Shown: positions 34,908 to 44,572, counted from the stretch's first letter. The stretch: 64,000 bases of DNA from an uncultured Anaerofilum sp. (GCA_944385935.1 CALWZC010000003.1:122636-186635), one strand, 5' to 3'. The notes: generated by a model from the sequence alone, not told the origin. A program made the numbers and translations.

Positions 34908-36232
34908 TTGTCACATCTCTCCAAAATAGCGATAAAAAAGCCATCGTACAACCCCTTATATGGCAGTATTGTAAGCATGTTGTCCTCCAATATTGCTCCA
35001 TGGGGAATCCATGGCGGTTGAACCAATCGAAAATTGTTATTGGCTTGCAAAAAAGATTTTATTTGTTGCTGATTCTCCTGAGGGTTTAGGGTACAGGTGG
35101 AATAGACCAATCTTCCATGGCGTTTTAAGTAAGAAGCAGTCCTTTGCAAAATCTGCTGTTGAAGAGGATATAGCTCCTCCATTTTGTCTAGCTGTTTACT
35201 GCGAATATCAGGCTTTTTTGCCAAAATTCCCAAACCACTGCAAGGAACATCACACAAGGCAAAATCCGCTTGTTCCATGGCAGCAACCGGCTGGCTCGCA
35301 TCCTGCCAACTAGCTGAAGCAATGCTAATTCCCAAACGGGAAACAGTGGATTGGATAAGGGAAACACGATTTTTGGCACCATCGGTACAAAGAAGCTGCC
35401 CTTTGTTGTTCATATACTGTGCAAGTGTAGCACTTTTTCCACCCGGGGCAGCACATACATCTAGTGTTTTGCTCCCCTCAGTGGGAGAAAGGCAAAGACA
35501 GGCAAGTTGAGAAGCAAGCCCTTGTACATGAAACAAACCCTTTGCAAAAGCCTCTGTCTGCACAACACTTCCCCGACCAGTCAACAACAAGCTATTGGGA
35601 ATAGGGCCTTCTACTGCCTGCCATCCCTCTGTTTGCAAAGATTCCATTAGTTGTTGAGGGGTAGTTTTTACAGTATTTACCCGTACAGCCAGCACCGGTT
35701 TTTCAAAAAAGCCTTCTAGAATATGGTTGGCGTTTTCTCCGTACCATTTCCAAAAATGCTCAGCAATGGGCATACTCACAGAGTATCGCACACTCAACTT
35801 CTCCATTGGATTTGAAAAACTGGCATTCTGTGGCTGGATAAGAACAGCTTTCCTCAGCACTGCATTTACCAATCCGCTAGCACTGGATTTGCGAAACTGA
35901 CGGGTGAGTTTTACTGATTCATTTACAGCCGCAGAAATGGGAACGCTATCCAAGTAAACAGCTTGATACAAACCAGATTGCAAAATGGCTCTAACTGGAG
36001 CATCCAGCTTTTCCAATGGTTTCTTTATGCACTGCTGCAACATCCAGTTTAGAGTATATTTTCTTTCTAGTACTCCATAAAATACAGCACTGGCAAAGGC
36101 AGCCTCTCTTGCCTCTAGTTGAAATTTTTTTAGTGTGGCATCCAGCACTAGATTGGAATATCCTTCCTGCTCTTGCTTTAGCAGTGCTTCCACAGCTACT
36201 GCACGGCCACTCTTTCCTTTTTTCTCAATCAT
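34904..36232 (-). CDS. rsmB: 16S rRNA cytosine-967 C5-methyltransferase
   Basis: RsmB methylates C967 of 16S rRNA. The 442-residue product has an N-terminal NusB-like RNA-binding domain (about 1-140: LDATLKKFQLEAREAAFASAVFYGVLERK) and a C-terminal SAM-dependent domain. SAM motif I is LDVCAAPGGKSATLAQ, and the catalytic cysteines lie in CDVPCSGLGILAKKPDIR and LVYSTCTLNPQEN. The ATG at 36232, overlapping the last codons of the upstream protease gene, was preferred to a TTG 15 bases earlier that lacks a ribosome-binding site. The downstream rlmN overlaps it by four bases. Confidence 0.94.
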   Translation of the reverse strand: MIEKKGKSGRAVAVEALLKQEQEGYSNLVLDATLKKFQLEAREAAFASAVFYGVLERKYTLNWMLQQCIKKPLEKLDAPVRAILQSGLYQAVYLDSVPISAAVNESVKLTRQFRKSSASGLVNAVLRKAVLIQPQNASFSNPMEKLSVRYSVSMPIAEHFWKWYGENANHILEGFFEKPVLAVRVNTVKTTPQQLMESLQTEGWQAVEGPIPNSLLLTGRGSVVQTEAFAKGLFHVQGLASQLACLCLSPTEGSKTLDVCAAPGGKSATLAQYMNNKGQLLCTDGAKNRVSLIQSTVSRLGISIASASWQDASQPVAAMEQADFALCDVPCSGLGILAKKPDIRSKQLDKMEELYPLQQQILQRTASYLKRHGRLVYSTCTLNPQENQQQIKSFLQANNNFRLVQPPWIPHGAILEDNMLTILPYKGLYDGFFIAILERCDK

Positions 36233-36923
36233 CTCTTCTATTTCCAAATAACAAAATCAATCGCAACAGGTTGGCTACACTTACAATCAAGGCTGCCACA
36301 TAGGTTAAGGCAGCGGCGGTCAGCACTCGCTTTACTCCAGCATGTTCTTGTGCATTTACCATACCATAGGAATCCAAGGTTTTTAGAGCACGCTGGCTGG
36401 CATTGAATTCTACTGGCAAAGTGATAAGTTGGAACACAGTTGCCAAGCTAAACAGCAAAATACCAATGCTTACCAAAGGTTGAAATCCCATTACATAACC
36501 CAACAGTACCATAGGAATGGAAAGCTGAGAGCCAATATTTGTGATAGGAATAATTGCATTCCGAAATTGCAAAGGGGCATACTCCACAGAGTGCTGAATG
36601 GCATGGCCTGTTTCGTGGGCCGCCACTCCCACCGCTGCAACAGTTGCACTGCCATAGACATTTTGAGAAAGGCGCACCACCTTTGCAGAAGGGTCATAAT
36701 GGTCAGTCAGGTTTCCCTGCACTGGTTCAATGCGGATATGGCTTAAACCATTGGCATCCAAGATTCTTCTGGCTGCTTGTGCTCCTGTCAGTCCTTCCAA
36801 AGTTCGGACACGGCTATACTTCGCAAAGGTAGATTTTACATTCATCTGTGCCAAAAGCGCAATTAGCATGGCAGGGATGACCAGCAAGATATAATATCTA
36901 TCTGGTAAAAAATAAAAGGGCAT
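36225..36923 (-). CDS. Zinc metallopeptidase, YugP family
   Basis: 232 residues with an N-terminal membrane helix (10-28), the zinc motif HETGH at 103-107 within GVAAHETGHAIQH, and two or three further membrane helices after it (about 120-165 and 205-225). This is the YugP/DUF-type neutral zinc peptidase family, membrane-bound, whose substrate is unknown. The gene has its own promoter (37018-37046) about 90 bases upstream and is first in the transcript leading to rsmB, rlmN, prpC, prkC, rsgA and thiN. It overlaps rsmB by eight bases. Placement of this protease between fmt and rsmB is common in Clostridia. Confidence 0.9.
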   Translation of the reverse strand: MPFYFLPDRYYILLVIPAMLIALLAQMNVKSTFAKYSRVRTLEGLTGAQAARRILDANGLSHIRIEPVQGNLTDHYDPSAKVVRLSQNVYGSATVAAVGVAAHETGHAIQHSVEYAPLQFRNAIIPITNIGSQLSIPMVLLGYVMGFQPLVSIGILLFSLATVFQLITLPVEFNASQRALKTLDSYGMVNAQEHAGVKRVLTAAALTYVAALIVSVANLLRLILLFGNRRDD

Positions 36924-37017
36924 TTGTCATTTCTCCTTTCCTTGTTTGCAAAAACCAATTCTATTAGAAAGCAACTGTATTTTTGCTACATGAGGGAATA
37001 TTTATCTGGTTTTTGAA

Positions 37018-37046
37018 ATTATCAGTGTACCATATAAATGTGACAA
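37018..37046 (-). promoter_or_regulatory. Internal promoter before the yugP-like gene
   Basis: Minus strand TTGTCA (37041-37046), 17-base spacer, GATAAT (37018-37023), in the 167-base gap after fmt. It probably lets the yugP-to-thiN genes be expressed apart from yicC-to-fmt. Confidence 0.65.
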
Positions 37047-37090
37047 AACTATGCCTGATACAAAATTTTTACAATCATTCTAGGGGGATT

Positions 37091-38011
37091 TTATTTTTCA
37101 ATACAATCCCCTATGGAGAATCTTCTACCTGCTGCCCATGCAGAGCCCTCCATGGGGCGTTTGCCTTCGGGAACCACCTCCACCAGTTGCAATGCTCCTT
37201 GTTGACAAGCAACAATCAATGGTTTTGTGCTGAGAATTTCTCCCGGCTTCCCTTCCATATTCTCTAGGCGGCTTCTAGTTACTTTTACTTTTTTTCCTTC
37301 ATACATAAAAAAAGCGATAGGCCATGGATTCATTCCACGCACAAGATTATGCAACTCTTGTGCAGGTTTTCCAAAGGTAAACTCTGCCATTTCCTTTTTA
37401 AGCATGGGGGCCATAGTTGCTTTGTCATGGTCTTGAGGAGTTGCAACAGCTTTTCCCTCTGCAATTTCCTCAATGGCTTCTAGTAAAGTCTTGGCACCTA
37501 CAGCGGTTACTTTTTCAAACAATTCTCCACTGGTTTCATTTTCATCAATGGAGATGGGGCAAACTTTCAAAATATCTCCTGTATCCATTCCCTCATCCAG
37601 ATACATAATGGAAACACCAGTTTCTTTATCCCCGTTCAGCACTGCCCATTGTACCGGCGCACTGCCACGGTATTTTGGCAAAAGGGAAACATGGAGATTG
37701 ATACAACCATGTTTTGGCAAATGGAGCAAAGAGGCCGGCAACAACTTTCCATAAGCCACTACTACACATAATTCTGGGGCAAACTGAGCAATTTGAGTTT
37801 CTGCCTGACCATCTCGCAAGGTTGCAGGTTGAAACACAGGAATGTGGTGCTGCTCTGCCACCACCTTCACAGGAGGAGGCACCACCACTTGTTTGCGTCC
37901 AACAGGTTTGTCTGCCTGTGTAAAAACGCCACAAATATCATGCCCTGCCTGTATTAGCTGTTCCAAACAATAGGCGGCAATGTCTGGAGTTCCCATAAAC
38001 AGGATACGCAT
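37091..38011 (-). CDS. fmt: Methionyl-tRNA formyltransferase
   Basis: Fmt formylates initiator Met-tRNA using 10-formyltetrahydrofolate. The 306-residue product shows RILFMGTPDIAA at the N-terminus, the catalytic signature INLHVSLLPKYRGSAPVQWA with the active-site Asn and His, and MDTGDIL with the catalytic Asp. A C-terminal OB-like domain follows (NLVRGMNPWPIAFF, GEILSTKPLIVACQQGALQLVEV). It starts immediately at the end of def (TAATG), and its ribosome-binding site AGGAGG is inside def, so the formylase and deformylase are coupled, as in most bacteria. Confidence 0.97.
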   Translation of the reverse strand: MRILFMGTPDIAAYCLEQLIQAGHDICGVFTQADKPVGRKQVVVPPPVKVVAEQHHIPVFQPATLRDGQAETQIAQFAPELCVVVAYGKLLPASLLHLPKHGCINLHVSLLPKYRGSAPVQWAVLNGDKETGVSIMYLDEGMDTGDILKVCPISIDENETSGELFEKVTAVGAKTLLEAIEEIAEGKAVATPQDHDKATMAPMLKKEMAEFTFGKPAQELHNLVRGMNPWPIAFFMYEGKKVKVTRSRLENMEGKPGEILSTKPLIVACQQGALQLVEVVPEGKRPMEGSAWAAGRRFSIGDCIEK

Positions 38012-38532
38012 TAGTATTCCTCCTGCTCTTCGGGATATTCATCCTCATAAAAACGAGTTGCCAAGTCCAAAATTGTCACACCATCCAAATGGTTGCTTTC
38101 GTGGCAGATGCAGCGAGCGAGCATATCTTCTGCTTCAATGGTAAATACATTGCCATGGCGGTCTTGTGCACGAGCTTTCACCTTTTGAGGGCGAGTAATG
38201 GCACCATTGCGGCCGGGAAAAGACAAACAGCCTTCGTACAAGGTTACTTCCCCTGATTGTTCCAAAATTTCTGGGTTCACAAACTCAATAAATTTTGGCT
38301 CCCAGTCTGCGGGAATTTCCTCATCCTCTCCAAACTCACGGTCATCCAAGCAGATAAACACACGGCGCATTACACCCACTTGTGGGCCTGCCAAACCCAA
38401 CCCATTGGCATGCCAGAGGGTTTCTTTCATGTCATCCAGTAACTGTCCTAATTTTTCATCAAAGTTTGTTACAGGACGGCACACTTTTTTCAAAATTGGG
38501 TCTCCGTCTTGTACAATTTCTCTCAAAGCCAT
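38011..38532 (-). CDS. def: Peptide deformylase
   Basis: Def removes the N-formyl group from nascent proteins. The 173-residue product has all three metal motifs: GLGLAGPQVG near residue 45, EGCLSFPG with metal ligand Cys102 and HESNHLDG with His144 and His148. Length is typical of the type I enzyme. The start at 38532 follows GGAGG by ten bases; the frame start at 38550 is upstream of that site. It lies between priA and fmt. Confidence 0.97.
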   Translation of the reverse strand: MALREIVQDGDPILKKVCRPVTNFDEKLGQLLDDMKETLWHANGLGLAGPQVGVMRRVFICLDDREFGEDEEIPADWEPKFIEFVNPEILEQSGEVTLYEGCLSFPGRNGAITRPQKVKARAQDRHGNVFTIEAEDMLARCICHESNHLDGVTILDLATRFYEDEYPEEQEEY

Positions 38533-38592
38533 AATCTTTGTAACCTCCAAATGTAATAGTCATAAAATTTATCAAACAATCTTCCGCAGCCT

Positions 38593-40845
38593 TTACAAGT
38601 CTGCATCCGAGTGTAAATCTAAAGAAACGGTCGCTTTGGCGGATAAACCATGGTCAGCATACAGCTGCAAAACTTGCTCCATCAACTGGCGAAAACTATT
38701 GTCTTCACGGCATTTTATGGTAAGTTTGTAGCGATATTGATTTTTGACCATGGCAATATGCAAGGGGGCAGGCCCCAGCACTCGCAAAGGAATATGGGGT
38801 GCTTTTTCTGCCTCTTTCGCCAAAATTCTTCCAAATCCTGCGGCAGCTTGTGCCACAGCAGCTTCTTTCTCTCCTGTAAACAGTACCATACAGATACTGC
38901 AAAAGGGAGGATATAAGCTAAATTTACGAAAAGCAATTTCTTGCTGGTAAAAGGTTTTATAGTCTTGTTTTGCAGCAAGCTGCAATACAGTATTTTGAGA
39001 GTCCATAGTTTGGATAATGGCTCTCCCTGGCAAGTCTGACCTTCCTGCACGACCTACCACTTGGGTAATTAAGCTAAACACTGTTTCGCAGGCACGAAAG
39101 CCCTGGGCAAAAAGCATCTGGTCAATGCCCAACACCCCCACAAGAGAAACTTTAGGAAAATCCAGCCCTTTTGCCACCATTTGTGTACCTAGGAGAATAT
39201 CATACTCCCCTGCTGCAAATTGTTTAAACAAAATTTCGTGGGCATCCTTCTTTGCAGTGGAATCTTGGTCCATCCGCAAAACTCTTGCCTGTGGGAAGGT
39301 TTGGGTCAATTCTTCTTCTATGCGCTGGGTCCCAAATCCAGTGTATCGCAAGGTGCCCCCACAGCATGGGCAGAGTGTGGGCACTGGAGAAAGAACCTTT
39401 CCACAGTAATGACAAAGAAGTTTTTCTTGGGCTTTGTGATACACCATAGGAACACTGCAAGAAGTGCACTTTATAACCTCTGCGCACTGGGTACACATGG
39501 CAACCGTTTGGTATCCACGACGATTGAGCAACAGTATGCTTTGTTCTCCCCTTGCCAAATTTTCAGCAATTTGCACCCGCAAAGCATTACTTAATTGGGA
39601 AGTATTGCCCTGTTGCAATTCCTGACGCATGTCTATAATATCTACCTTGGGAAGTTGTTGGCGGGAATACCGCTGGGTCAATTCGTAAAGTTGATACTTT
39701 CCATGTTGAGCAGCATAATAGCTCTCAATGCTGGGGGTAGCACTTGCCAGCAATAATAACGCTCCATGACTGGCTGCCCGTAACTTTGCAATATCATGGG
39801 CTTTGTAGCGAGGACTGGATTCTGAATGGTAGGTTTTTTCATGCTCCTCGTCAATGATAATTAGACCAATATTATCCAGTGGGGCAAAAACTGCACTGCG
39901 AGTTCCCACAACAATGGATGCCTTTCCTTTTTGAATGTCAATCCATTGCAATAGCCTTTCTGTATGATTGAGAGCAGAATGCTGAACGGCAACCTTCTCC
40001 CCAAAAAAAGCAGAAAGTTTTTGCACCATTTGGGGAGTTAGCCCAATTTCGGGAACCAAAACCAGTGCTTGCTTTCCTTGTCGAAGGGTTTCTTGTAGTA
40101 GTTTAATAAAAAGAATTGTCTTTCCACTGGCAGTTACACCATGCAACAATGCTGCATGGGCCTCACCATCCAGCTGCTTTTTCAATTGGTCATAGACCTG
40201 TTGCTGTTCGTAGGAAAGCTGCAAGTCTATAGGGGATGCAGAAAATTTGGGTGTTATTTTTCTGGGAACCTGCTGTTTTTCCAGATAACCTTTTTCACAC
40301 AAATTTTCCAACACAGCACGACTGACGCCCATGTCTGCCAAAACCTTTGCTGTTTGTGCACCATACTGCAAAATACTTTGCGCCAATAATTGCTTATGGC
40401 CGGGTTTTGGTTTTTCGGGCAAAGGTTTGGCAAGGATATATTGTGTTTCTGTATATGCAGTTAGCTGTTTTTGAAGCATCATCCTTCCCTCTTGTTCCAC
40501 AGCTTTATACTGGGCACCATAGGGGATGACCGCTTTGACAGCATCATACCATGTGCAGAAGGTTCGCTCTTTTAAAAAACCTACAATATCCAACAATTCT
40601 CTGGTGAGTATAGACTCCTCTGGAGCTACATCCAATAAAGATTTGAACTTTGATGCAACAGATTCCTCTTGTTGTTGCACACCCAAAACAATCGCCATTC
40701 GGCAGCGATTGCCCTTGCCAAAAGGAACCAACACCATACTGCCAATATGTACAGCTGGTTTGAGATGGGAAGGAATCTCATAGGAATAAAGTTTATCAAA
40801 ATGGATGGTTGCACTGCTTACAGCCACCTGTGCTATATCAATCAA
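38593..40845 (-). CDS. priA: Primosomal replication restart helicase PriA
   Basis: PriA recognises stalled forks and loads the replicative helicase. The 750-residue product has the N-terminal 3'-end binding domain, Walker A GVTASGKTILF, the DEEH box (IIIDEEHEKTYHSE), helicase motifs (LGTQMVAKGLDFP, QVVGRAGR) and the inserted zinc module with eight cysteines (CTQCAEVIKCTSC, then CHYCGKV and CPCCGG). The start is a TTG at 40845, five bases after GGGGGA; no ATG or GTG fits. It begins 18 bases after gmk, with no rpoZ or coaBC gene between, unlike many Firmicutes. Confidence 0.96.
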   Translation of the reverse strand: MIDIAQVAVSSATIHFDKLYSYEIPSHLKPAVHIGSMVLVPFGKGNRCRMAIVLGVQQQEESVASKFKSLLDVAPEESILTRELLDIVGFLKERTFCTWYDAVKAVIPYGAQYKAVEQEGRMMLQKQLTAYTETQYILAKPLPEKPKPGHKQLLAQSILQYGAQTAKVLADMGVSRAVLENLCEKGYLEKQQVPRKITPKFSASPIDLQLSYEQQQVYDQLKKQLDGEAHAALLHGVTASGKTILFIKLLQETLRQGKQALVLVPEIGLTPQMVQKLSAFFGEKVAVQHSALNHTERLLQWIDIQKGKASIVVGTRSAVFAPLDNIGLIIIDEEHEKTYHSESSPRYKAHDIAKLRAASHGALLLLASATPSIESYYAAQHGKYQLYELTQRYSRQQLPKVDIIDMRQELQQGNTSQLSNALRVQIAENLARGEQSILLLNRRGYQTVAMCTQCAEVIKCTSCSVPMVYHKAQEKLLCHYCGKVLSPVPTLCPCCGGTLRYTGFGTQRIEEELTQTFPQARVLRMDQDSTAKKDAHEILFKQFAAGEYDILLGTQMVAKGLDFPKVSLVGVLGIDQMLFAQGFRACETVFSLITQVVGRAGRSDLPGRAIIQTMDSQNTVLQLAAKQDYKTFYQQEIAFRKFSLYPPFCSICMVLFTGEKEAAVAQAAAGFGRILAKEAEKAPHIPLRVLGPAPLHIAMVKNQYRYKLTIKCREDNSFRQLMEQVLQLYADHGLSAKATVSLDLHSDADL

Positions 40846-40863
40846 AACAATCCCCCAAAGGAC

Positions 40864-41427
40864 TTATTTTAGTCGTTGCTGAATAATATTATAAATTTCC
40901 TCGGCACATTCTGCTATAACAGAATTGATTACCACATAATGATACTCAGCTGCATATTCCATTTCTTCCACAGCACGTGCCAAACGGCGGCGAATAGACA
41001 CCTCGTCTTCTGTCCCTCTGCCCATAAGCCGCTCACGCAGTTCTTCATAGCTGGGTGGACGGATAAAAATTGTTGTACATTCTGGATACATCCGGCGTAG
41101 ATTTGCAGCACCTTCCACCTCAATAACCAGTACCACTGTTTTGTTTTGCTGAATTCGCTTGTCTACTTCTTGCTTTAGTGTTCCATAATAGTTTCCACAA
41201 TATTCTGTGTACTCCAAAATTTCCCCAGCTGCAATTTTTTGTTCAAAGCCTTCTCGTGTTAGGAAATAATAATTTACCCCTTCTTTTTCTCCAGCACGAG
41301 GCTGACGGCTAGTGGCAGATACAGACACCTCAATGTCAGGATGCTCTTTGCACAAATGTTTTACTACTGTATCCTTGCCGCATCCACTAGGCCCAGAGAT
41401 TACAACTAAATGCCTTTCGTTATTCAT
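40864..41427 (-). CDS. gmk: Guanylate kinase
   Basis: Gmk phosphorylates GMP to GDP. The 187-residue product has the P-loop [11 protein letters not shown], the GMP-binding [19 protein letters not shown] and the lid region ([16 protein letters not shown]). The Asp after the P-loop Lys (GKDT rather than the common GKGT or GKST) is a mild variation. The start at 41427 was preferred to 41460 because GGAGGTTGAGG lies right before it. It overlaps remA by eight bases, in the widely conserved order yicC-remA-gmk. Confidence 0.96.
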   Translation of the reverse strand: MNNERHLVVISGPSGCGKDTVVKHLCKEHPDIEVSVSATSRQPRAGEKEGVNYYFLTREGFEQKIAAGEILEYTEYCGNYYGTLKQEVDKRIQQNKTVVLVIEVEGAANLRRMYPECTTIFIRPPSYEELRERLMGRGTEDEVSIRRRLARAVEEMEYAAEYHYVVINSVIAECAEEIYNIIQQRLK

Positions 41428-41695
41428 CCTCAACCTCCGTTTCTTCCAGCTCTCCTTCAATGGTATCGGTCAAGCGGTTTGCAACTGTTTCGGGCTGGAT
41501 TGCCGAAAGCACCACATGGTCCGAATCTGTAATTAAAACTGCTCTGGTTCTTCTGCCATAGGTGGCATCAATCAACCTACCGGAATCTCTGGCATCCTGT
41601 ACAATGCGCTTGATGGGTGCAGATTCTGGGCTTACCATTGCCACCAATTTTTGGGCGTTTACCATATTGCCAAAACCAATGTTAATAAGCTTCAT
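41420..41695 (-). CDS. remA: RemA-family regulator (DUF370)
   Basis: A 91-residue protein matching RemA over its whole length: [20 protein letters not shown], then [47 protein letters not shown]. In Bacillus subtilis RemA binds DNA and activates biofilm matrix and osmoprotection genes. The basic patch (KR, RRTR) expected for DNA contact is present. An acidic 12-residue tail is extra. It sits between yicC and gmk, the usual place, and overlaps gmk. Confidence 0.93.
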   Translation of the reverse strand: MKLINIGFGNMVNAQKLVAMVSPESAPIKRIVQDARDSGRLIDATYGRRTRAVLITDSDHVVLSAIQPETVANRLTDTIEGELEETEVEDE

Positions 41696-41716
41696 ACCAT
41701 ACTCCCTTTTTTGTTA

Positions 41717-42595
41717 CTATTCAATATTTTGAACCTGCTCTCGAATTTTTTCAATTTCCGCTTTCATGTCCACTACCATGCGAGTGATTTCCAAGTCCTG
41801 CGCTTTTGACCCAATGGTGTTGGTTTCTCGGTTTAACTCTTGTGTAAGAAAATCCAGTTTTCTTCCCACTGGCTCGGATAGCTGCAAAATTTCCCTATAC
41901 TGTCCAATATGGCTTTGCAACCGTACAGTTTCCTCATCGATTGCTGTTTTATCTGCAAAAATTGCTGCTTCTGTAAGTACCCGACTTTCTTCTATGGATA
42001 CATCTTTCAACAGTTCTTGCAATCGTTGATAGAGCTTTTGTGTATATGCCTGCACCCGACCAGCACTTTTTTCCTCAATGGCATGTAGGGTATTTTCCAA
42101 AGTTTCCAGACGAGAAAGAATATCTTGCTGCAATCTGCTACCTTCTGTATGGCGCATTTGACAAAACTGTTCAAGAGCTTGCTTGCAAACAAAGCTTACA
42201 TCCTGCCATAGTTGTTCTTCGTCCACAGCCCCTTGGCGCACAGACAACACTTCTGGAAAACGTGCCACATCTTGCAATGCTACATTTCCGGCCATGGAAA
42301 GAGTTTTAGAGAGGTTTTTCATTGCTTGCAAATAGCTTTTTGCCAAGGGTTCATTTACTTCTACTATTACATCCTGGGCCTGTAGTGCCTGTATAGTGAG
42401 GTTTAACTCTACCTTTCCCCTTGCAATAGAAGCATTTAACTGTTGTTTCAGTTTATCATCCAAAAAATTACAGCTTTTGGGCATACGAGAGGAATATTCA
42501 AAATAGCGAGAATTCACGCTGCGAATTTCTACTGTAATGCTACGTCCATTCAGTACCAAAGCAGCTCGGCCATATCCGGTCATGCTGGAAATCAT
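41717..42595 (-). CDS. yicC: YicC/YloC family endoribonuclease
   Basis: 292 residues. The N-terminal MISSMTGYGRA and SVNSRYFEYSSRMP motifs and the C-terminal ETNTIGSKAQDLEITRMVVDMKAEIEKIREQVQNIE are diagnostic for the YicC family. YicC proteins are RNA endonucleases in E. coli and Bacillus (the YloC homologue). It is first in the operon yicC-remA-gmk-priA-def-fmt. GGATG lies ten bases before the ATG, and a sigma-A type promoter lies about 55 bases upstream. Confidence 0.95.
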   Translation of the reverse strand: MISSMTGYGRAALVLNGRSITVEIRSVNSRYFEYSSRMPKSCNFLDDKLKQQLNASIARGKVELNLTIQALQAQDVIVEVNEPLAKSYLQAMKNLSKTLSMAGNVALQDVARFPEVLSVRQGAVDEEQLWQDVSFVCKQALEQFCQMRHTEGSRLQQDILSRLETLENTLHAIEEKSAGRVQAYTQKLYQRLQELLKDVSIEESRVLTEAAIFADKTAIDEETVRLQSHIGQYREILQLSEPVGRKLDFLTQELNRETNTIGSKAQDLEITRMVVDMKAEIEKIREQVQNIE

Positions 42596-42648
42596 TTTTT
42601 ATTTTCATCCTTTCCCTATGGAACTTGGCAAGTACATACATAAGTAAT

Positions 42649-42677
42649 AGTTTACACTTTTTAGGCTTTTTTTTCAA
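42649..42677 (-). promoter_or_regulatory. Promoter of the yicC operon
   Basis: Minus strand TTGAAA (42672-42677), 17-base spacer, TAAACT (42649-42654). Confidence 0.6.
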
Positions 42678-42735
42678 GTGAAGGAAGAAAATTGTTTTAT
42701 CCGCACTCTTTCCCAAAAGAAAGATAATTTATTTT

Positions 42736-42760
42736 TTATTTGGATTATTATTCCAAATAA
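42736..42760. repeat. Palindrome upstream of the chemoreceptor gene
   Basis: Arms TTATTTGGA and TCCAAATAA (nine pairs) around a seven-base A+T centre lie about 50 bases upstream of the predicted -10 box. It is a possible activator or repressor site. Confidence 0.45.
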
Positions 42761-42803
42761 AGAAAAATTAAACAAATTTTTTGTAGATATTATTTTTTTA
42801 ATC

Positions 42804-42812
42804 TGCTATACT
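42804..42812 (+). promoter_or_regulatory. Extended -10 promoter of the chemoreceptor gene
   Basis: TGCTATACT is a strong extended -10 element. The predicted start near 42819 coincides with the foot of a long hairpin. No chemotaxis sigma factor motif was seen. Confidence 0.55.
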
Positions 42813-42820
42813 GAGAGCTG

Positions 42821-42869
42821 CAAATACTGTAAAAATACATCGAAATAAGATGTCTTTTTGTAGTATTTG
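42821..42869 (+). other. Long hairpin at the 5' end of the chemoreceptor mRNA
   Basis: Two 21-base arms (42821-42841 and 42849-42869) with a seven-base loop pair at 20 of 21 positions, including two G-U pairs. The ends are CAAATACT and AGTATTTG. It is not followed by a T run, so it is not a standard terminator. It may protect the mRNA 5' end. Confidence 0.65.
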
Positions 42870-42896
42870 TAATTCGGCATAAAGAGGAGTTACACC

Positions 42897-44543
42897 ATGA
42901 AAAAAAGAAGTATTCAAACAGTAATGACCTTTCGGCTAACCTTGATGTTGCTGATGGTTATCATTTTATCCATAACAAGTGGTGTTGCTATGGCACAAAT
43001 TCAAGAAGCCAACCTAAAAGTTGATGAGCAGTATGAATTCCTGCTACGTTCTGTAGAGGGAAAACGAGCACATTATACATGGGCAGAAAATTTAGTGTCT
43101 AGCTTAGGAATGGGCACTGAATTTACTGGTAGTTTAGACCAAAAATCTTGTACTTTGGGACAGTGGCTATATGCAGACCACTCAACCGAGGGCGAATTTA
43201 TTGCACAGAAAGCCCAAGAGATGATTCCTGTTCACGAATCTATTCATTCCTTTGCTCAGGATGCAATCGATGCTAAGGACACAGACATCAAAAAAGCACA
43301 AAGTATTTATTCCAACCAAATTCTTCCTAAAATTCAGGAGTTATCTTCTTTGTTGGATGAAGTGAACGCATATTGTCGCAATGAAGTAACACAGTATCAA
43401 CAAAAGGCGGAAGCAATTACCAGCTTTTCTATTGTGATATCCATTGCACTATCCATACTTGTATTGTTGTTGTGTGTATGGGTATATGTGTATGTAAAAA
43501 AGCAAATTATTAACCCTGTAAAATCTATCCGCGAAGGCAGCGAAAAACTGCGGCAAGGTAACCTAAACTTTGAAATTCCTGTGACTTGTCACAATGAAGC
43601 TGGACTGCTGGCAGAGGATTTAAATGATGCTGTTTCTGAACTGAAACGGTATATCCAAACCATTGATACCATTATGGCTGCTTATGCACAAGGCAACTTG
43701 ACTGTAAAAAGCGATATTGCATTCCGTGGAGATTTTCAAGAAATTCAACACAGCATGGAACAATTTTGCTTTAATATGTGTAACACTTTAAGTCAGATAC
43801 GCTCGGCGACCTACGATGTAAGCAATGTGGCACAGGATTTGGCTGCCTCTTCTCAGCAACTAACCACTGGTGCCAATGACCAAACAGATAGTGCTGAAAA
43901 TTTGAAAAGAGCCATTGAAACATTGTTTTCTCAGATTCGTTCCAATGCAGACAGTGCAGAGGAAACCTCTCATGCTGTAGAATTGATTGGAAAAGAAATG
44001 CAGGAAAGTAACCAGATGATTCGTGGATTGGTAAGTGCTATGGATGACATTCAGACTAGCTCTTCTGAAATCGAAAAAATCATCAAAACCATTGAGGATA
44101 TCGCCTTCCAAACCAATATTTTGGCATTGAATGCCGCAGTAGAAGCAGCACGTGCTGGAACTGCTGGCAAAGGCTTTGCTGTGGTTGCGGATGAGGTTCG
44201 CAACCTAGCCGGAAAAAGCGCGGAAGCCTCTCAAAATACCGCCCAACTAATTACCCAGTCCATCCATTCGGTAGACCATGGTACAACCATTGCTGGCGAC
44301 ACAGCACAAGCGTTGGAAGAGGTAAATATTCACACTGGAAACATGGTAGAATACATTCAAGCGATGTCGGATAACTTTAAGAATCAGGTACAAGAGTTGC
44401 ATAGCATTAACGAAAGCCTTGGACAAATTACCGATATTATCCGCACCAACTCTGATACTGCTTGCAATAGTGCTGCCGCCAGTGAAGAATTGGCAAGCAT
44501 GGCAGAAGAATTGTCCAGCATGATTGCCGAGTTTAAAATTTAA
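42897..44543 (+). CDS. Methyl-accepting chemotaxis protein with extracellular CZB-like domain
   Basis: A 548-residue chemoreceptor. TM1 is at 14-34 and TM2 at about 175-198, with a HAMP domain after it ([18 protein letters not shown]). The C-terminal signalling domain has the conserved tip ([36 protein letters not shown]). The sensor region between the two membrane segments contains the pattern H59-x-x-W62, C85-x-LG-x-W90, H113 and H117, which is the metal-ligand pattern of the chemoreceptor zinc-binding (CZB) domain. CZB domains are usually cytoplasmic, so this is an external one and would sense zinc or an oxidant such as hypochlorite (inference). GAGGAG precedes the ATG. It is monocistronic and ends in a strong terminator. 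Confidence 0.9.
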   Translation: MKKRSIQTVMTFRLTLMLLMVIILSITSGVAMAQIQEANLKVDEQYEFLLRSVEGKRAHYTWAENLVSSLGMGTEFTGSLDQKSCTLGQWLYADHSTEGEFIAQKAQEMIPVHESIHSFAQDAIDAKDTDIKKAQSIYSNQILPKIQELSSLLDEVNAYCRNEVTQYQQKAEAITSFSIVISIALSILVLLLCVWVYVYVKKQIINPVKSIREGSEKLRQGNLNFEIPVTCHNEAGLLAEDLNDAVSELKRYIQTIDTIMAAYAQGNLTVKSDIAFRGDFQEIQHSMEQFCFNMCNTLSQIRSATYDVSNVAQDLAASSQQLTTGANDQTDSAENLKRAIETLFSQIRSNADSAEETSHAVELIGKEMQESNQMIRGLVSAMDDIQTSSSEIEKIIKTIEDIAFQTNILALNAAVEAARAGTAGKGFAVVADEVRNLAGKSAEASQNTAQLITQSIHSVDHGTTIAGDTAQALEEVNIHTGNMVEYIQAMSDNFKNQVQELHSINESLGQITDIIRTNSDTACNSAAASEELASMAEELSSMIAEFKI

Positions 44544-44572
44544 CTTTTATCTTCTGCCATTGATACAAAGAA

